DNA from: Pantoea latae
Lineage (GTDB): Bacteria; Pseudomonadota; Gammaproteobacteria; Enterobacterales; Enterobacteriaceae
Length of the DNA stretch: 45,134 nucleotides
Direction: 5' to 3'
Assembly: GCF_002077695.1 (NCBI RefSeq)
Contig: NZ_MWUE01000029.1
Coordinates: 1 to 45,134 of the forward strand
In this document: positions 25,798 through 33,984 of the stretch, in pieces
How the letters are laid out: each line of letters opens with the position of its first letter
How positions within the stretch are numbered: position 1 is the first letter of the stretch
The notes under the pieces: generated by a model
What the model saw: the letters and a program-made list of their open reading frames with translations, nothing else
Database searches by the model: none
What the model was told of the DNA's origin: nothing
Made by a program: the position numbers and the translations under genes

Positions 25798-26094
25798 TCA
25801 GGCCTGGTGATCGTTACGCCACTCTTCAACCTGCTGTTTAGAGATCTCTTTTTTGTAGCACACCGGCGCATAGCCCCCTTGCTTGCTCCACGCGCTGCGC
25901 CGCCCACAGCTGCTGCCATTGCGCGCTGAGTTAAACGGGCAGGCGCAAACGCCCGGATATGAGGCGACTGAGTCATCGATAATGCGCTGGCGGATTTGGT
26001 CATCTGTCTGCTGCGGCGTTTTGGCGTCTGACGCGTCGAACCAGAGCAGACTGATGCCCATAACCAGTGAAACGGCAATAGTACGTTTGTCCAT
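25798..26094 (-). CDS. Small exported Cys-rich protein of unknown function
   Basis: A 98-residue protein with a signal peptide (MDKRTIAVSLVMGISLLWFD, cleavage near residue 24). A short helical stretch (DDQIRQRIIDDSVASY) follows, then a compact cysteine motif: YPGVCACPFNSARNGSSCGR, then RSAWSKQGGYAPVCY. Four cysteines could make two disulfides. I have a sense that similar CxCPxNxxRNGxxCGxRSAxSxxGGxxPxCY proteins are widespread and uncharacterised, but I cannot name a family. AGGAGG stands just upstream of the ATG, a strong ribosome site. It has its own terminator. Confidence 0.8.
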   Translation of the reverse strand: MDKRTIAVSLVMGISLLWFDASDAKTPQQTDDQIRQRIIDDSVASYPGVCACPFNSARNGSSCGRRSAWSKQGGYAPVCYKKEISKQQVEEWRNDHQA

Positions 26095-26258
26095 TATCCC
26101 TCCTGAGGTAAGAGGGATAACGTAACGCTGTTGGGCAGACGGTAATCGCGCGAAAAAGCAGCGATTAATGCGTATTTAACCCGCGTCTGGCCTGGCGCCC
26201 TCTCTCTGTCAGTTCTGCTCAGCCGGAAGCAACCCGCTACAGCAGCGTGAATTAGCGG

Positions 26259-26264
26259 TATACT
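26259..26264 (+). promoter_or_regulatory. -10 element for the yaiL homologue
   Basis: TATACT matches the consensus in five of six bases and stands about 34 bases before the gene. The -35 at 17-base spacing (26236-26241, GCTACA) matches only in its last three bases. Confidence 0.4.
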
Positions 26265-26297
26265 GCTGCAAATTTTTCAACGGGCTTAGACAGAGAG

Positions 26298-26837
26298 ATG
26301 ACAAAACTTACCTTACAAGAGCAGATGCTAAAAGCGGGCCTGGTCACCAGCAAGAAACTGGATAAGGTGCAGCGAACGGCGAAAAAATCGCGCGTGCAGG
26401 CGCGCGAAGCGCGGCAGGCGGTGGAAGAAAATAAAAAAGCGCAGCTCGAACGCGACAAGCAGCTCAATGAGCAGCAGAAGCTGGCGGTGTTATCGAAAGA
26501 GTATAAGGCTCAGGTCAAGCAGCTGATTGAGATGAACCGGATCGACATCGCCAGAGGCAATATCGGTTTTAACTTTACCGACAATAACCTGATTAAAAAA
26601 ATCATGGTGGATAAGACCACTCAGGCGCAGCTGATCAGCGGTCGCCTCGCTATTGCACGCCTCGCGGCGGAAAACGGCGGCGAGAGTCAGTACGCGATCA
26701 TTCCCGCCAGCGTGGCGGATAAAATTGCCCAGCGCGATGCAGACTCCATAGTGTTGAACAGCGCCCTGAGCGAAGAAGCGCAGGACGAAGACGATCCCTA
26801 CGCCGACTTCAAAGTGCCCGACGATCTGATGTGGTAA
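26298..26837 (+). CDS. yaiL: DUF2058 nucleoprotein-like protein YaiL
   Basis: Cytosolic protein of 179 residues with the DUF2058 pattern. The N-terminus is MTKLTLQEQMLKAGLVTSKK, followed by a highly charged Lys/Arg/Glu/Gln helix, probably a coiled coil (about 18-75). A C-terminal globular part has 'NFTD.N.IKKI' and a closing DPYADFKVPDDLMW. E. coli YaiL has the same ends and length. Annotated as nucleic-acid associated in databases, but the real function is not known. The ATG has an AGAGAG site. It converges with the pseudouridine synthase gene with only 17 bases between the stops and no terminator. Confidence 0.85.
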   Translation: MTKLTLQEQMLKAGLVTSKKLDKVQRTAKKSRVQAREARQAVEENKKAQLERDKQLNEQQKLAVLSKEYKAQVKQLIEMNRIDIARGNIGFNFTDNNLIKKIMVDKTTQAQLISGRLAIARLAAENGGESQYAIIPASVADKIAQRDADSIVLNSALSEEAQDEDDPYADFKVPDDLMW

Positions 26838-26854
26838 GGCGTGTTACCGCCGCT

Positions 26855-27553
26855 TTAAAACGGGCTGGCGTGACGGATGGCGATGCGCTCTGCGCTGACG
26901 GGATGCACAAACTGCAGCTCGCTGGCGTGCAGCATCAGCCGCGGCGCCTGCTCCGTGCCGGGCAGCAGACGACCGCCATACAGATCGCAGCCTAAAATCG
27001 GATGCCCCAGCAGCTGACAGTGAATGCGCAGCTGATGGGTGCGTCCGGTCTCCGGGGTCAGCGCGACGCGCGTTAACGGCAGCATCGGCCCCGCTTCCTG
27101 CGCCTGATAAAAACGCTCAACCACACGATAGCGAGAACGTGCCGGTTTGCCATGCTGCGCGCAGATCGTCATGCGCGGAAACAGCATGGGATCTTTGGCG
27201 ATGGCCGCCTCGATCACCCCTTCATCCGCCTCCAGATGCCCACAGAGCAGCGCGCTGTAGCCTTTGGTGACGCTGCGCTGGCTGAATTGCTGGCACAGCG
27301 CGGCGTTAATCGCCTTATTGCGGGCAATCACCATCAGCCCGGAGGTGCCAAAATCAAGGCGATGCACCAGCGTGCAGCCGGGGAAAAAGCGCGCCAGCCG
27401 ATAATGCACCGAATCGAGATTAAGCGGATTTTTCCCCGACAGGCTCAGCAGCCCGGCGGGTTTATTGATCACCAGCAGATGGTCGTCCTGATAGAGCGTC
27501 TCTATCTGTTCAGAGCACAGCGGAGCAATAAAGGTATCAATAAGCGTAGACAT
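26855..27553 (-). CDS. RluA-family pseudouridine synthase
   Basis: RNA pseudouridine synthase of 232 residues. The catalytic aspartate is D67 in VHRLDFGTSGL. The family features LYQDDHLLVINKPAGLLSLSG (20-40), ETGRTHQLRIHCQLLGHPILG and a final LMLHASELQFVHP are present. I begin at the ATG at 27553; the frame is open 33 codons further upstream, but that part resembles no family member. It is similar in size to RluA (219 residues; 23S U746 and tRNA U32), but similarity to E. coli RluA is moderate, so it may be a paralogue with another RNA target. There is no S4 domain. Confidence 0.85.
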   Translation of the reverse strand: MSTLIDTFIAPLCSEQIETLYQDDHLLVINKPAGLLSLSGKNPLNLDSVHYRLARFFPGCTLVHRLDFGTSGLMVIARNKAINAALCQQFSQRSVTKGYSALLCGHLEADEGVIEAAIAKDPMLFPRMTICAQHGKPARSRYRVVERFYQAQEAGPMLPLTRVALTPETGRTHQLRIHCQLLGHPILGCDLYGGRLLPGTEQAPRLMLHASELQFVHPVSAERIAIRHASPF

Positions 27554-27621
27554 CGGGCTGCCGGATAGAAAAAGAGCGCGGAGTGTAGCGGATTTTACCC
27601 ACGCTGGCGAACCCGTCGACT

Positions 27622-27650
27622 GGCGGTTATCTGCCGCAGCGATAACCGCC
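27622..27650. repeat. 10-bp perfect inverted repeat
   Basis: GGCGGTTATC (27622-27631) and GATAACCGCC (27641-27650) are perfectly complementary around a 9-base loop. It lies between the end of the transporter gene and the start of the pseudouridine synthase gene. There is no T run on the minus strand, so it is not a standard terminator for the transporter. Confidence 0.7.
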
Positions 27651-27707
27651 ATGCCTTTTCACGGCTGCCGTCAGCCGAACGCCTCACCCTTCACCGAGGC
27701 GATTGCG

Positions 27708-29027
27708 CTACAGGTTTTGCGCCTGGCCCTCTACCACCGCCGCACGCTTTATCCGGCTGGCGCAGAAGATCGCCAGCAGCGAAATCGCGACGGTGACCAG
27801 CAGATAGGCGGCGACCGGCGTCCAGTCACCGTCATATTTCGCCAGCAGCCCGGTGGCGATCAGCGGCGCCGTGCCGCCCGCCAGCGCCGCGCCCAGCTGA
27901 TAGCCCAGCGTGATGCCGGTATAGCGCACATTAGCGCTAAAAATCTCCGAGCAGAGCGTGCCGAGCACGGCGGTAATCGGCGCCCAGAGAATGCCGAAGG
28001 CGATCAGCGTTGCCAGCATAATGCCCCATGTCGTGCCGGTGTTGAGCAGTAAAAACCAGGGCACGATAAACAGGCCAAGCGCAAAGACGCTGACCGCGTA
28101 CATGCGCTGACGACCGATTTTGTCGGAGAGTAATCCCATCAGCGGGATCATCAGGGTAGCGACCAGCGCAGCCAGCGTCACCGCCTCCAGCGCCTGCGAC
28201 TTTTGATAGCGCAGCGTCGTGGTGGCATAGCTCACAACAAAGGTAGAGAAAATATAGAACGGCGCGGTTTCCACCACCTTCAGCCCGGCGGCGATCAGCA
28301 CCTCGCGCCAGTGGTGTGTTAACGTGTCACGCAGCGGCGTTTTCGCCAGCTGCCCCGCCTGCTTAACCTGTTTAAACTCCGGCGTTTCGTCGATATCTTT
28401 ACGGATCCACAGCCCCAGCAGCACCAGCACCGAACTCAGCAGAAAAGGAATACGCCAGCCCCACGCGAGAAACGCCTCATCGCTGAGCAGCGTCATCAGC
28501 GAGACGATAAACGTCGCCATCAGCATGCCGATAGTGACGCCCGCCTGCGGGATGCTGCCGAAAAAGCCTTTGCGCTTTTCGGGCGCATATTCATAGGCCA
28601 GCAGCAGTGCGCCGCCCCACTCTCCGCCAATGCCGATCCCCTGGATCACGCGCATTAAAATCAGCAAAACAGGCGCCCACATGCCAATCATCTGATAAGT
28701 GGGCAACAGGCCGATCAGCACCGTTGCGCCGCCCATTAGCGACAGCGTCAGCACCAGGGTTTTCTTGCGCCCGATGCGGTCGCCGATATGGGCGAAGATC
28801 ACGCCGCCGATGGGACGAATAAAGAACGTCAGCGAAAAAGAGAGATAGGCGAGGATCAGCCCGATAACCGGATCGACCATTGGGAAAAAGAGTTTATTGA
28901 ACACCAGTGCAGCGGCGGTGCCATAGAGAAAGTAGTCGAACCATTCAATCGCGCTTCCCGTCAGACTCGCGATCAACACCTTCCTGTTTTTACGTAATAC
29001 CACCATGCTGCTTTCCTGTTGCGTCAT
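27708..29027 (-). CDS. MHS-family MFS metabolite:H+ symporter
   Basis: Inner-membrane transporter of 439 residues with twelve predicted helices. It has the metabolite:H+ symporter signature: SAIEWFDYFLYGTAAALVF near the N-terminus, FFIRPIGGVIFAHIGDRIGR in the helix 2-3 loop, and LMRVIQGIGIGGEWGGALLL in helix 4-5. A second DxxGR copy is in LSDKIGRQRM. The family includes ShiA, KgtP and ProP; the substrate is probably an organic acid or similar, but cannot be read from sequence. The ATG at 29027 is chosen because AGGG lies upstream and MTQQESS fits; an in-frame ATG 15 codons earlier is unlikely. It diverges from a ketopantoate-reductase-like gene. Confidence 0.92.
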   Translation of the reverse strand: MTQQESSMVVLRKNRKVLIASLTGSAIEWFDYFLYGTAAALVFNKLFFPMVDPVIGLILAYLSFSLTFFIRPIGGVIFAHIGDRIGRKKTLVLTLSLMGGATVLIGLLPTYQMIGMWAPVLLILMRVIQGIGIGGEWGGALLLAYEYAPEKRKGFFGSIPQAGVTIGMLMATFIVSLMTLLSDEAFLAWGWRIPFLLSSVLVLLGLWIRKDIDETPEFKQVKQAGQLAKTPLRDTLTHHWREVLIAAGLKVVETAPFYIFSTFVVSYATTTLRYQKSQALEAVTLAALVATLMIPLMGLLSDKIGRQRMYAVSVFALGLFIVPWFLLLNTGTTWGIMLATLIAFGILWAPITAVLGTLCSEIFSANVRYTGITLGYQLGAALAGGTAPLIATGLLAKYDGDWTPVAAYLLVTVAISLLAIFCASRIKRAAVVEGQAQNL

Positions 29028-29437
29028 AGCTTTTGACCCTCTCAGCTGATTAATTACGCAGGTTTCACCCACTCGGAATCGGGTGCAACCTTAATGTTAA
29101 AAAGGTTGTTAATTTGTAAATGAACTTATTTGAGGACGTTACAAATAACAAGGTTGCGGTGCCGCCAACTGGTCAGATCACGCTCAATTTATCGGCATAA
29201 AACCCTCCTCATCAGCCAGTTAATGGCGAAAAACAGGGTCTAATGCCTTTTCTGTGGCGGGTTATTCAGGTGCAACCCGGCGTTTTTTGGATGTTTCTGG
29301 TTTTTTCACTTTCATGACGAGGGCATCGAACCCGCTCCCGATTTTCTGCATTCGTGCGTAGCCTGTCTTTTATCCGGCAATCCACTTATCGTGTCAGGAG
29401 CGTTGTTCCCTGAATAATCCACCCAGGAGATCGCATC
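29028..29437. promoter_or_regulatory. Divergent control region of the MFS and PanE-like genes
   Basis: This gene-free stretch of 410 bases has a distinctly AT-rich core. CAACCTT (29086-29092) is inverted as AAGGTTG (29102-29108). A TTTACA on the minus strand (29124-29119) could be a -35 for the transporter gene, so the repeat would sit on its promoter. On the right side I see only the ribosome site AGGAG before the PanE-like gene. Confidence 0.45.
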
Positions 29438-30328
29438 ATGTCAGACTATCCCAGCATTGCGCTGCTTGGCCCAGGCGCTATCGGCACCACCATCGCGGCC
29501 GCGCTGCATGAAGCGGGCCGCACGCCGCGCCTGTGCGGACGCAGCGCGCATGCGCAACTGGTGCTGCGTCACGATGAAGGTGAAATTGTGGTGCCAGGCC
29601 CGGTGTTAACCGACCCGACGGCGATCGCGCATCCGGTCGATCTGCTGTTTGTTGCGGTGAAAACGACGCAGGTGGCGGATAGCGCCAGCTGGCTCGCCAG
29701 GCTGTGCGATGAAAATACGCTGGTGTGCGCGTTACAAAACGGCGTTGAGCAGCAAGCCCAGCTGGCGCCCTACGTTAATGGCGCCACGGTGCTGCCTTCG
29801 GTGGTGTGGTTTCCGGCCCAGCGTGAGCCAGACGCCTCTGTCTGGCTACGCGCCAGCCCGCGCCTGACACTGCCCGATCTGCCGCAGGCGGCGCGCGTGG
29901 TTGAGGCGCTGAGCGGCACGCGCTGCGCGGTGGCGTTGTCAGCTGATTTTCCCTCTATTGCCTGGCGTAAACTGCTGCAAAACGCGGTCGCGGGGCTAAT
30001 GGTGCTGGCGAATCGCCGCGCCGGCATCTTCTCACGCGACGATATCACCACGCTGGCGCTGGCCTACCTGCGCGAGTGCCTGAGCGTCGCGCGCGCAGCG
30101 GGCGCGCTGCTTGAAGATAAGGTGGCGCAGGAGATTGTTGAGGCTTTTCATCAGGCGCCTGCGGATCTGGGCACCTCTATCCTCGCCGATCGCCAGGCTA
30201 ACCGGCCGCTGGAGTGGGAGATCCGCAACGGCGTCATACAGCGTTATGGCCGCGACCATGGCATCGCAACGCCCATTAGCGATGTGGTGGTGCCGCTGCT
30301 GGCGGCGGGAAGCGAAGGGCCTGGCTAA
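29438..30328 (+). CDS. Ketopantoate reductase family oxidoreductase
   Basis: NADPH-dependent reductase of the PanE/ApbA family, 296 residues. The N-terminal Rossmann motif is GPGAIG at 11-16, and CALQNG (97-102) carries the conserved Asn. The catalytic lysine is K178 in WRKLLQNAVAGLM. The C-terminal domain keeps the Glu-x-x-x-x-Asn-Gly element (EWEIRNG, 259-265). PanE makes pantoate for coenzyme A, but its gene usually lies elsewhere in these genomes and many paralogues act on other 2-keto acids. The divergent MHS transporter suggests a substrate-specific catabolic pair. AGGAG precedes the ATG by 8 bases. Confidence 0.85.
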   Translation: MSDYPSIALLGPGAIGTTIAAALHEAGRTPRLCGRSAHAQLVLRHDEGEIVVPGPVLTDPTAIAHPVDLLFVAVKTTQVADSASWLARLCDENTLVCALQNGVEQQAQLAPYVNGATVLPSVVWFPAQREPDASVWLRASPRLTLPDLPQAARVVEALSGTRCAVALSADFPSIAWRKLLQNAVAGLMVLANRRAGIFSRDDITTLALAYLRECLSVARAAGALLEDKVAQEIVEAFHQAPADLGTSILADRQANRPLEWEIRNGVIQRYGRDHGIATPISDVVVPLLAAGSEGPG

Positions 30329-30405
30329 CGCCCTTCCGCAGGAATTTCTCTCTTAAACATCCCTTTGCGCTACGTACGGCGAATGCCGCCGCCTGAAAGG
30401 TGATT

Positions 30406-30450
30406 TTGTGATCCACATTGTAGTACAACTAATATTTATCGTACTACAAT
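30406..30450 (+). promoter_or_regulatory. dgo operon promoter with two DgoR operator palindromes
   Basis: TTGTAGTACAA (30418-30428) and TCGTACTACAA (30439-30449) each fit the FadR-subfamily GntR pattern TnGTnnnACnA, with centres 21 bases apart. They match the reported DgoR inverted repeat TTGTA(G/C)TACA(A/T), one exactly and one with a single change. TTGTGA (30406-30411) and TAATAT (30430-30435), 18 bases apart, are a possible promoter that the operators would cover. Confidence 0.82.
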
Positions 30451-30556
30451 GGCACCGCACTGCATCAGTTTACCTCTCACGTTGTACTTCAAAGACGAGG
30501 TAAAACCAGGCGCACAGGGTAAAGTAGAGGCGAGCCATCATGCACAAGGAGCCTCT

Positions 30557-31246
30557 ATGACCCTCAACAAAACCGATCGCATCGTTATCACGCTGGGTAA
30601 ACAAATTGTCAGCGGGAAATATCTTCCCGGCGCGGCGTTGCCGGCGGAAACCGAGCTGTGCGACGAGTTCGACACCTCACGCAATATCATTCGTGAAGTG
30701 TTCCGATCGCTCACCGCGAAGCGGCTGATTGAAATTAAGCGTTATCACGGCGCCTTCGTGACGCTGCGCGGTCAGTGGAATTATCTGGATTCGGATGTGC
30801 TGCAGTGGGTGCTGGAGCAGGATGACGACCCGCGCCTGATTGCAGCGATGAGCGAAGTGCGCAACCTGGTAGAGCCGGTTATCGCCCGCTGGGCGGCGGA
30901 ACGCGCCACCTCGCAGGACCTGGCGCAGATTGAGGCGGCGCTGAACGACATGATCGCCCACAACCAAAACCGGGAAGCCTTTAACGAAGCGGATATTCGC
31001 TATCACGAGGCGGTATTGCGATCGGTGCATAACCCGGTGCTGGAGCAGCTAAGCGTGGCGATTAGCTCGCTGCAGCGCGCCGTCTTCGAGCGCAGCTGGA
31101 AAGGCGACGCGGCCAATATGCCGAAAACGCTCAGCGAACATAAAGCATTGTTCGACGCCATACGGCTGCAAAACGGCGACGCGGCAGAGCAGGCGGCGTA
31201 CACCATGATTGCCAGCGCGACACACAGATTAAAGGAGATTACATGA
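30557..31246 (+). CDS. dgoR: D-galactonate operon repressor DgoR
   Basis: GntR/FadR-subfamily repressor of 229 residues, the E. coli length. The winged helix (about 8-75) has SGKYLPGAALPAETELCDEF then TSRNIIREVFRSL. The FCD effector domain (about 90-220) contains the metal/ligand residues of the family in DIRYHEAVL and the later SEHKALFDAI. I start at the ATG at 30557, which follows AAGGA and aligns with E. coli MTLNKTDRIVITLGKQIV; an upstream in-frame ATG at 30449 lies in the operator. D-galactonate is the known inducer. Its stop overlaps the dgoK start (ATGA). Confidence 0.97.
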   Translation: MTLNKTDRIVITLGKQIVSGKYLPGAALPAETELCDEFDTSRNIIREVFRSLTAKRLIEIKRYHGAFVTLRGQWNYLDSDVLQWVLEQDDDPRLIAAMSEVRNLVEPVIARWAAERATSQDLAQIEAALNDMIAHNQNREAFNEADIRYHEAVLRSVHNPVLEQLSVAISSLQRAVFERSWKGDAANMPKTLSEHKALFDAIRLQNGDAAEQAAYTMIASATHRLKEIT

Positions 31247-32118
31247 CATCTCGCTACATCGCCGTTGACTGGGGCTCAACCAACCTGCGCGCCTGGCTGA
31301 TCGAGCAGGATCGCTGTCAGGCGAGCAGGCAGTCAGAGGCGGGTGTCACCCGGCTAAACGGAAAATCGCCGCAGTCGGTGCTCGCGGAGATCACGCACGG
31401 CTGGCGCGACAGCGCGACGCCGGTGGTGATGGCCGGGATGGTGGGCAGCAACGTGGGCTGGAAAAACGTGCCCTATCTGACGCTGCCTGTTCGCCTGGAC
31501 ACGATAGGCGAGCAGCTGACGCCGGTCGACGACAACGTTCTGATCGTGCCAGGCCTGTGCGTGCGCCGGGAGGAGAACCACAACGTGATGCGCGGCGAAG
31601 AGACGCAGCTGATCGGCGCGCTGGCGCTGGCGCCCGCTTCTCTCTATGTGATGCCGGGCACCCACTGCAAATGGGTGCAGGCCGACAGCGCGCACATTGT
31701 CGATTTTCACACAGTAATGACCGGCGAACTTCACGCCGTGCTGCTGCGCCACTCGCTGATTGGCGCCGGTTTACCTGAGCAGCAGCCGTCGCCGGCCGCC
31801 TTTAGCGCGGGGCTTGCGCGCGGTCTGGCGACGCCGGCGCTGCTGCCAGAGCTTTTTACCGTTCGCGCCGCGCACATTTTGGGCAGCCTGGCGCCTGAAG
31901 CGGTCAGCGAATTTTTATCCGGTTTGCTGATCGGCGCCGAGGTCGCCACGATGCGCGAACGCTTTAGCCCGCAGCCCATCACCCTCGTCGGCGGAGAGGC
32001 GCTGACGAACCGCTATCAACAGGCGCTGGCCGCCGTCGGCTATCAGGCGACGGTGTTAGCTGGCGACACCGCTTTTCAGGCTGGAATAAGGAGCATCGTG
32101 AATGCAATGGCCAACTGA
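31243..32118 (+). CDS. dgoK: 2-dehydro-3-deoxygalactonokinase
   Basis: Kinase that phosphorylates 2-keto-3-deoxy-D-galactonate with ATP, the second enzymatic step of D-galactonate breakdown. It is 291 residues (E. coli 292). It has the N-terminal phosphate-binding YIAVDWGSTNLRAWL, MAGMVGSNVGW near 65, MRGEETQLIG near 118 and PGTHCKWVQ near 140. The gene overlaps dgoR by four bases at its start and dgoA by 17 bases at its end. Confidence 0.96.
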   Translation: MTSRYIAVDWGSTNLRAWLIEQDRCQASRQSEAGVTRLNGKSPQSVLAEITHGWRDSATPVVMAGMVGSNVGWKNVPYLTLPVRLDTIGEQLTPVDDNVLIVPGLCVRREENHNVMRGEETQLIGALALAPASLYVMPGTHCKWVQADSAHIVDFHTVMTGELHAVLLRHSLIGAGLPEQQPSPAAFSAGLARGLATPALLPELFTVRAAHILGSLAPEAVSEFLSGLLIGAEVATMRERFSPQPITLVGGEALTNRYQQALAAVGYQATVLAGDTAFQAGIRSIVNAMAN

Positions 32119-32719
32119 ACTCCCCCTTGTCGCCATCCTGCGCGGGGTCACGCCCGATGAGGTACTGGCGCACGTCGGCGCCGTTATCGAGGCGGGCTTC
32201 GACGCAGTGGAGATCCCGCTGAACTCGCCGCAGTGGGAAGAGAGCATCCCGCTGATCCTGCAAACCTTTGGTGACAGGGCGCTAACTGGCGCCGGAACGG
32301 TGCTGAAAATCGAGCAGGTCGACAGGCTGGCGGAGATGGGCAGCAAGCTTGTTGTCACACCGAATATCCAGCCCGCGCTGATCCGCCACGCCGTCAGCCT
32401 CGGCATGTTCGTCTGTCCTGGCTGCGCAACGGCCAGCGAAGCCTTTAACGCGCTGGAGGCGGGCGCGCAGGCGCTGAAAATTTTCCCCTCCTCCGCGTTC
32501 GGTCCCGGCTATATCAAGGCGCTGAAAGCGGTGCTGCCCGGTGATGTGCCGGTGCTGGCGGTGGGCGGCGTCACGCCGGAGAATCTGGCGCAATGGATTG
32601 AGGCAGGCTGCGCCGGCGCCGGGCTCGGCAGCGATCTCTATCGCGCTGGCCAGCCCGTGGCGCGCACCGCGCAGCAGGCGGCGGCATTTGTTCAGGCATA
32701 TCGAGAGGCAGTGAAATGA
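32102..32719 (+). CDS. dgoA: 2-dehydro-3-deoxy-6-phosphogalactonate aldolase
   Basis: Class I KDPGal aldolase of 205 residues, the same length as in E. coli. It splits KDPGal into pyruvate and glyceraldehyde-3-phosphate. The Schiff-base lysine is K126 in ALKIFPSSAFGP; E37 (AVEIPLNSP) and R14 (ILRG) complete the active site. The first 17 bases lie inside dgoK in another frame, and the stop overlaps the dgoD start. This indicates close translational coupling. Confidence 0.96.
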   Translation: MQWPTELPLVAILRGVTPDEVLAHVGAVIEAGFDAVEIPLNSPQWEESIPLILQTFGDRALTGAGTVLKIEQVDRLAEMGSKLVVTPNIQPALIRHAVSLGMFVCPGCATASEAFNALEAGAQALKIFPSSAFGPGYIKALKAVLPGDVPVLAVGGVTPENLAQWIEAGCAGAGLGSDLYRAGQPVARTAQQAAAFVQAYREAVK

Positions 32720-33864
32720 AAATAACCCGACTCACCACGTACCGTTTACCCCCGCGCTGGATGTTTCTCAAAATCGAGACCGACGAAGGAGTGGTTGGCT
32801 GGGGAGAGCCCGTGATTGAGGGACGCGCGCGCACCGTTGAAACCGCCGTGCACGAACTCGGCGACTACCTGACTGGTCAGGATCCGGCGCGCATCAACGA
32901 CCTGTGGCAGGTGATGTATCGCGCCGGTTTTTACCGCGGCGGCCCGATCCTGATGAGCGCCATCGCCGGCATCGATCAGGCATTGTGGGATATCAAAGGC
33001 AAGGTGCTGGGCGCGCCGGTCTGGCAGCTGATGGGCGGGCTGGTGCGCGACAAAATTAAAGCCTACAGCTGGGTCGGCGGCGATCGCCCGGCGGAGGTTA
33101 TCAACGGCATCGCCAGCTTGCGGGCGATCGGCTTCGACACCTTCAAGCTCAACGGCTGCGAAGAGCTGGGCGTGATTGACGACTCGCGTAAAATCGACGC
33201 GGCGGTCAATACCGTGGCGCAAATCCGCGATGCGTTCGGCTATGACATCGAGTTCGGCCTCGACTTTCACGGTCGCGTCAGCGCGCCGATGGCGAAAATT
33301 TTAATTAAGGAGCTTGAGCCCTATCGACCGCTGTTTATCGAGGAGCCGGTGCTGGCGGAGCAGGCTGAATACTATCCTCGCCTGGCGGCGCAGACCCCTG
33401 TTCCTATCGCGGCGGGCGAGCGCATGTTTTCGCGCTTTGAGTTCAAGCGCGTGCTGGAGGCGGGCGGACTGGCGATTCTGCAGCCCGATCTGTCGCACGC
33501 TGGCGGCATCACCGAATGCGTGAAAATCGCCGCTATGGCGGAAGCGTACGACGTCGCCCTTGCGCCGCACTGCCCGCTCGGCCCGATCGCCCTCGCCGCC
33601 TGTCTCCACGTCGATTTCGTCTCGCGCAACGCGGTGTTCCAGGAGCAGAGCATGGGCATTCATTACAATCAGGGCGCTGAGCTGCTCGACTTCGTCAAAA
33701 ATAAAGCGGATTTCAGCATGGAAGGCGGCTTCTTTAAACCCCTGATGAAACCGGGTCTCGGCGTGGAGATCGACGAAGAGCAGGTTATTGAGCGCAGTAA
33801 ACAGGCGCCTGACTGGCGTAATCCGCTGTGGCGGCATGCGGACGGATCCGTCGCGGAGTGGTGA
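32716..33864 (+). CDS. dgoD: D-galactonate dehydratase
   Basis: Enolase-superfamily dehydratase of 382 residues, identical in length to E. coli DgoD. It turns D-galactonate into 2-keto-3-deoxygalactonate. Magnesium ligands D183, E209 and E235 are present, as are the acid/base histidines H185 and H285 (LAPHCPLGP). The capping domain (1-115) has GWGEPVIEGR and FYRGGPILMSAIAGIDQALWD. The start overlaps the dgoA stop. A 120-base gap with AT-rich sequence separates it from dgoT. Confidence 0.97.
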   Translation: MKITRLTTYRLPPRWMFLKIETDEGVVGWGEPVIEGRARTVETAVHELGDYLTGQDPARINDLWQVMYRAGFYRGGPILMSAIAGIDQALWDIKGKVLGAPVWQLMGGLVRDKIKAYSWVGGDRPAEVINGIASLRAIGFDTFKLNGCEELGVIDDSRKIDAAVNTVAQIRDAFGYDIEFGLDFHGRVSAPMAKILIKELEPYRPLFIEEPVLAEQAEYYPRLAAQTPVPIAAGERMFSRFEFKRVLEAGGLAILQPDLSHAGGITECVKIAAMAEAYDVALAPHCPLGPIALAACLHVDFVSRNAVFQEQSMGIHYNQGAELLDFVKNKADFSMEGGFFKPLMKPGLGVEIDEEQVIERSKQAPDWRNPLWRHADGSVAEW

Positions 33865-33984
33865 TTTCCGCAACGTAGCACCGCACCTCCAGTCGTTTTA
33901 AACATACATAAAAAAACACACCCTCTGTAACTCACAGGGCATGGTGAGCGGCTTCGCTATGCCCAAAATCCAGGAAATATGGCG

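Noticed and set aside
30407..30423. CRP site before dgoR (TGTGA half)
   Set aside because: Only one half-site fits; the second half does not resemble TCACA.
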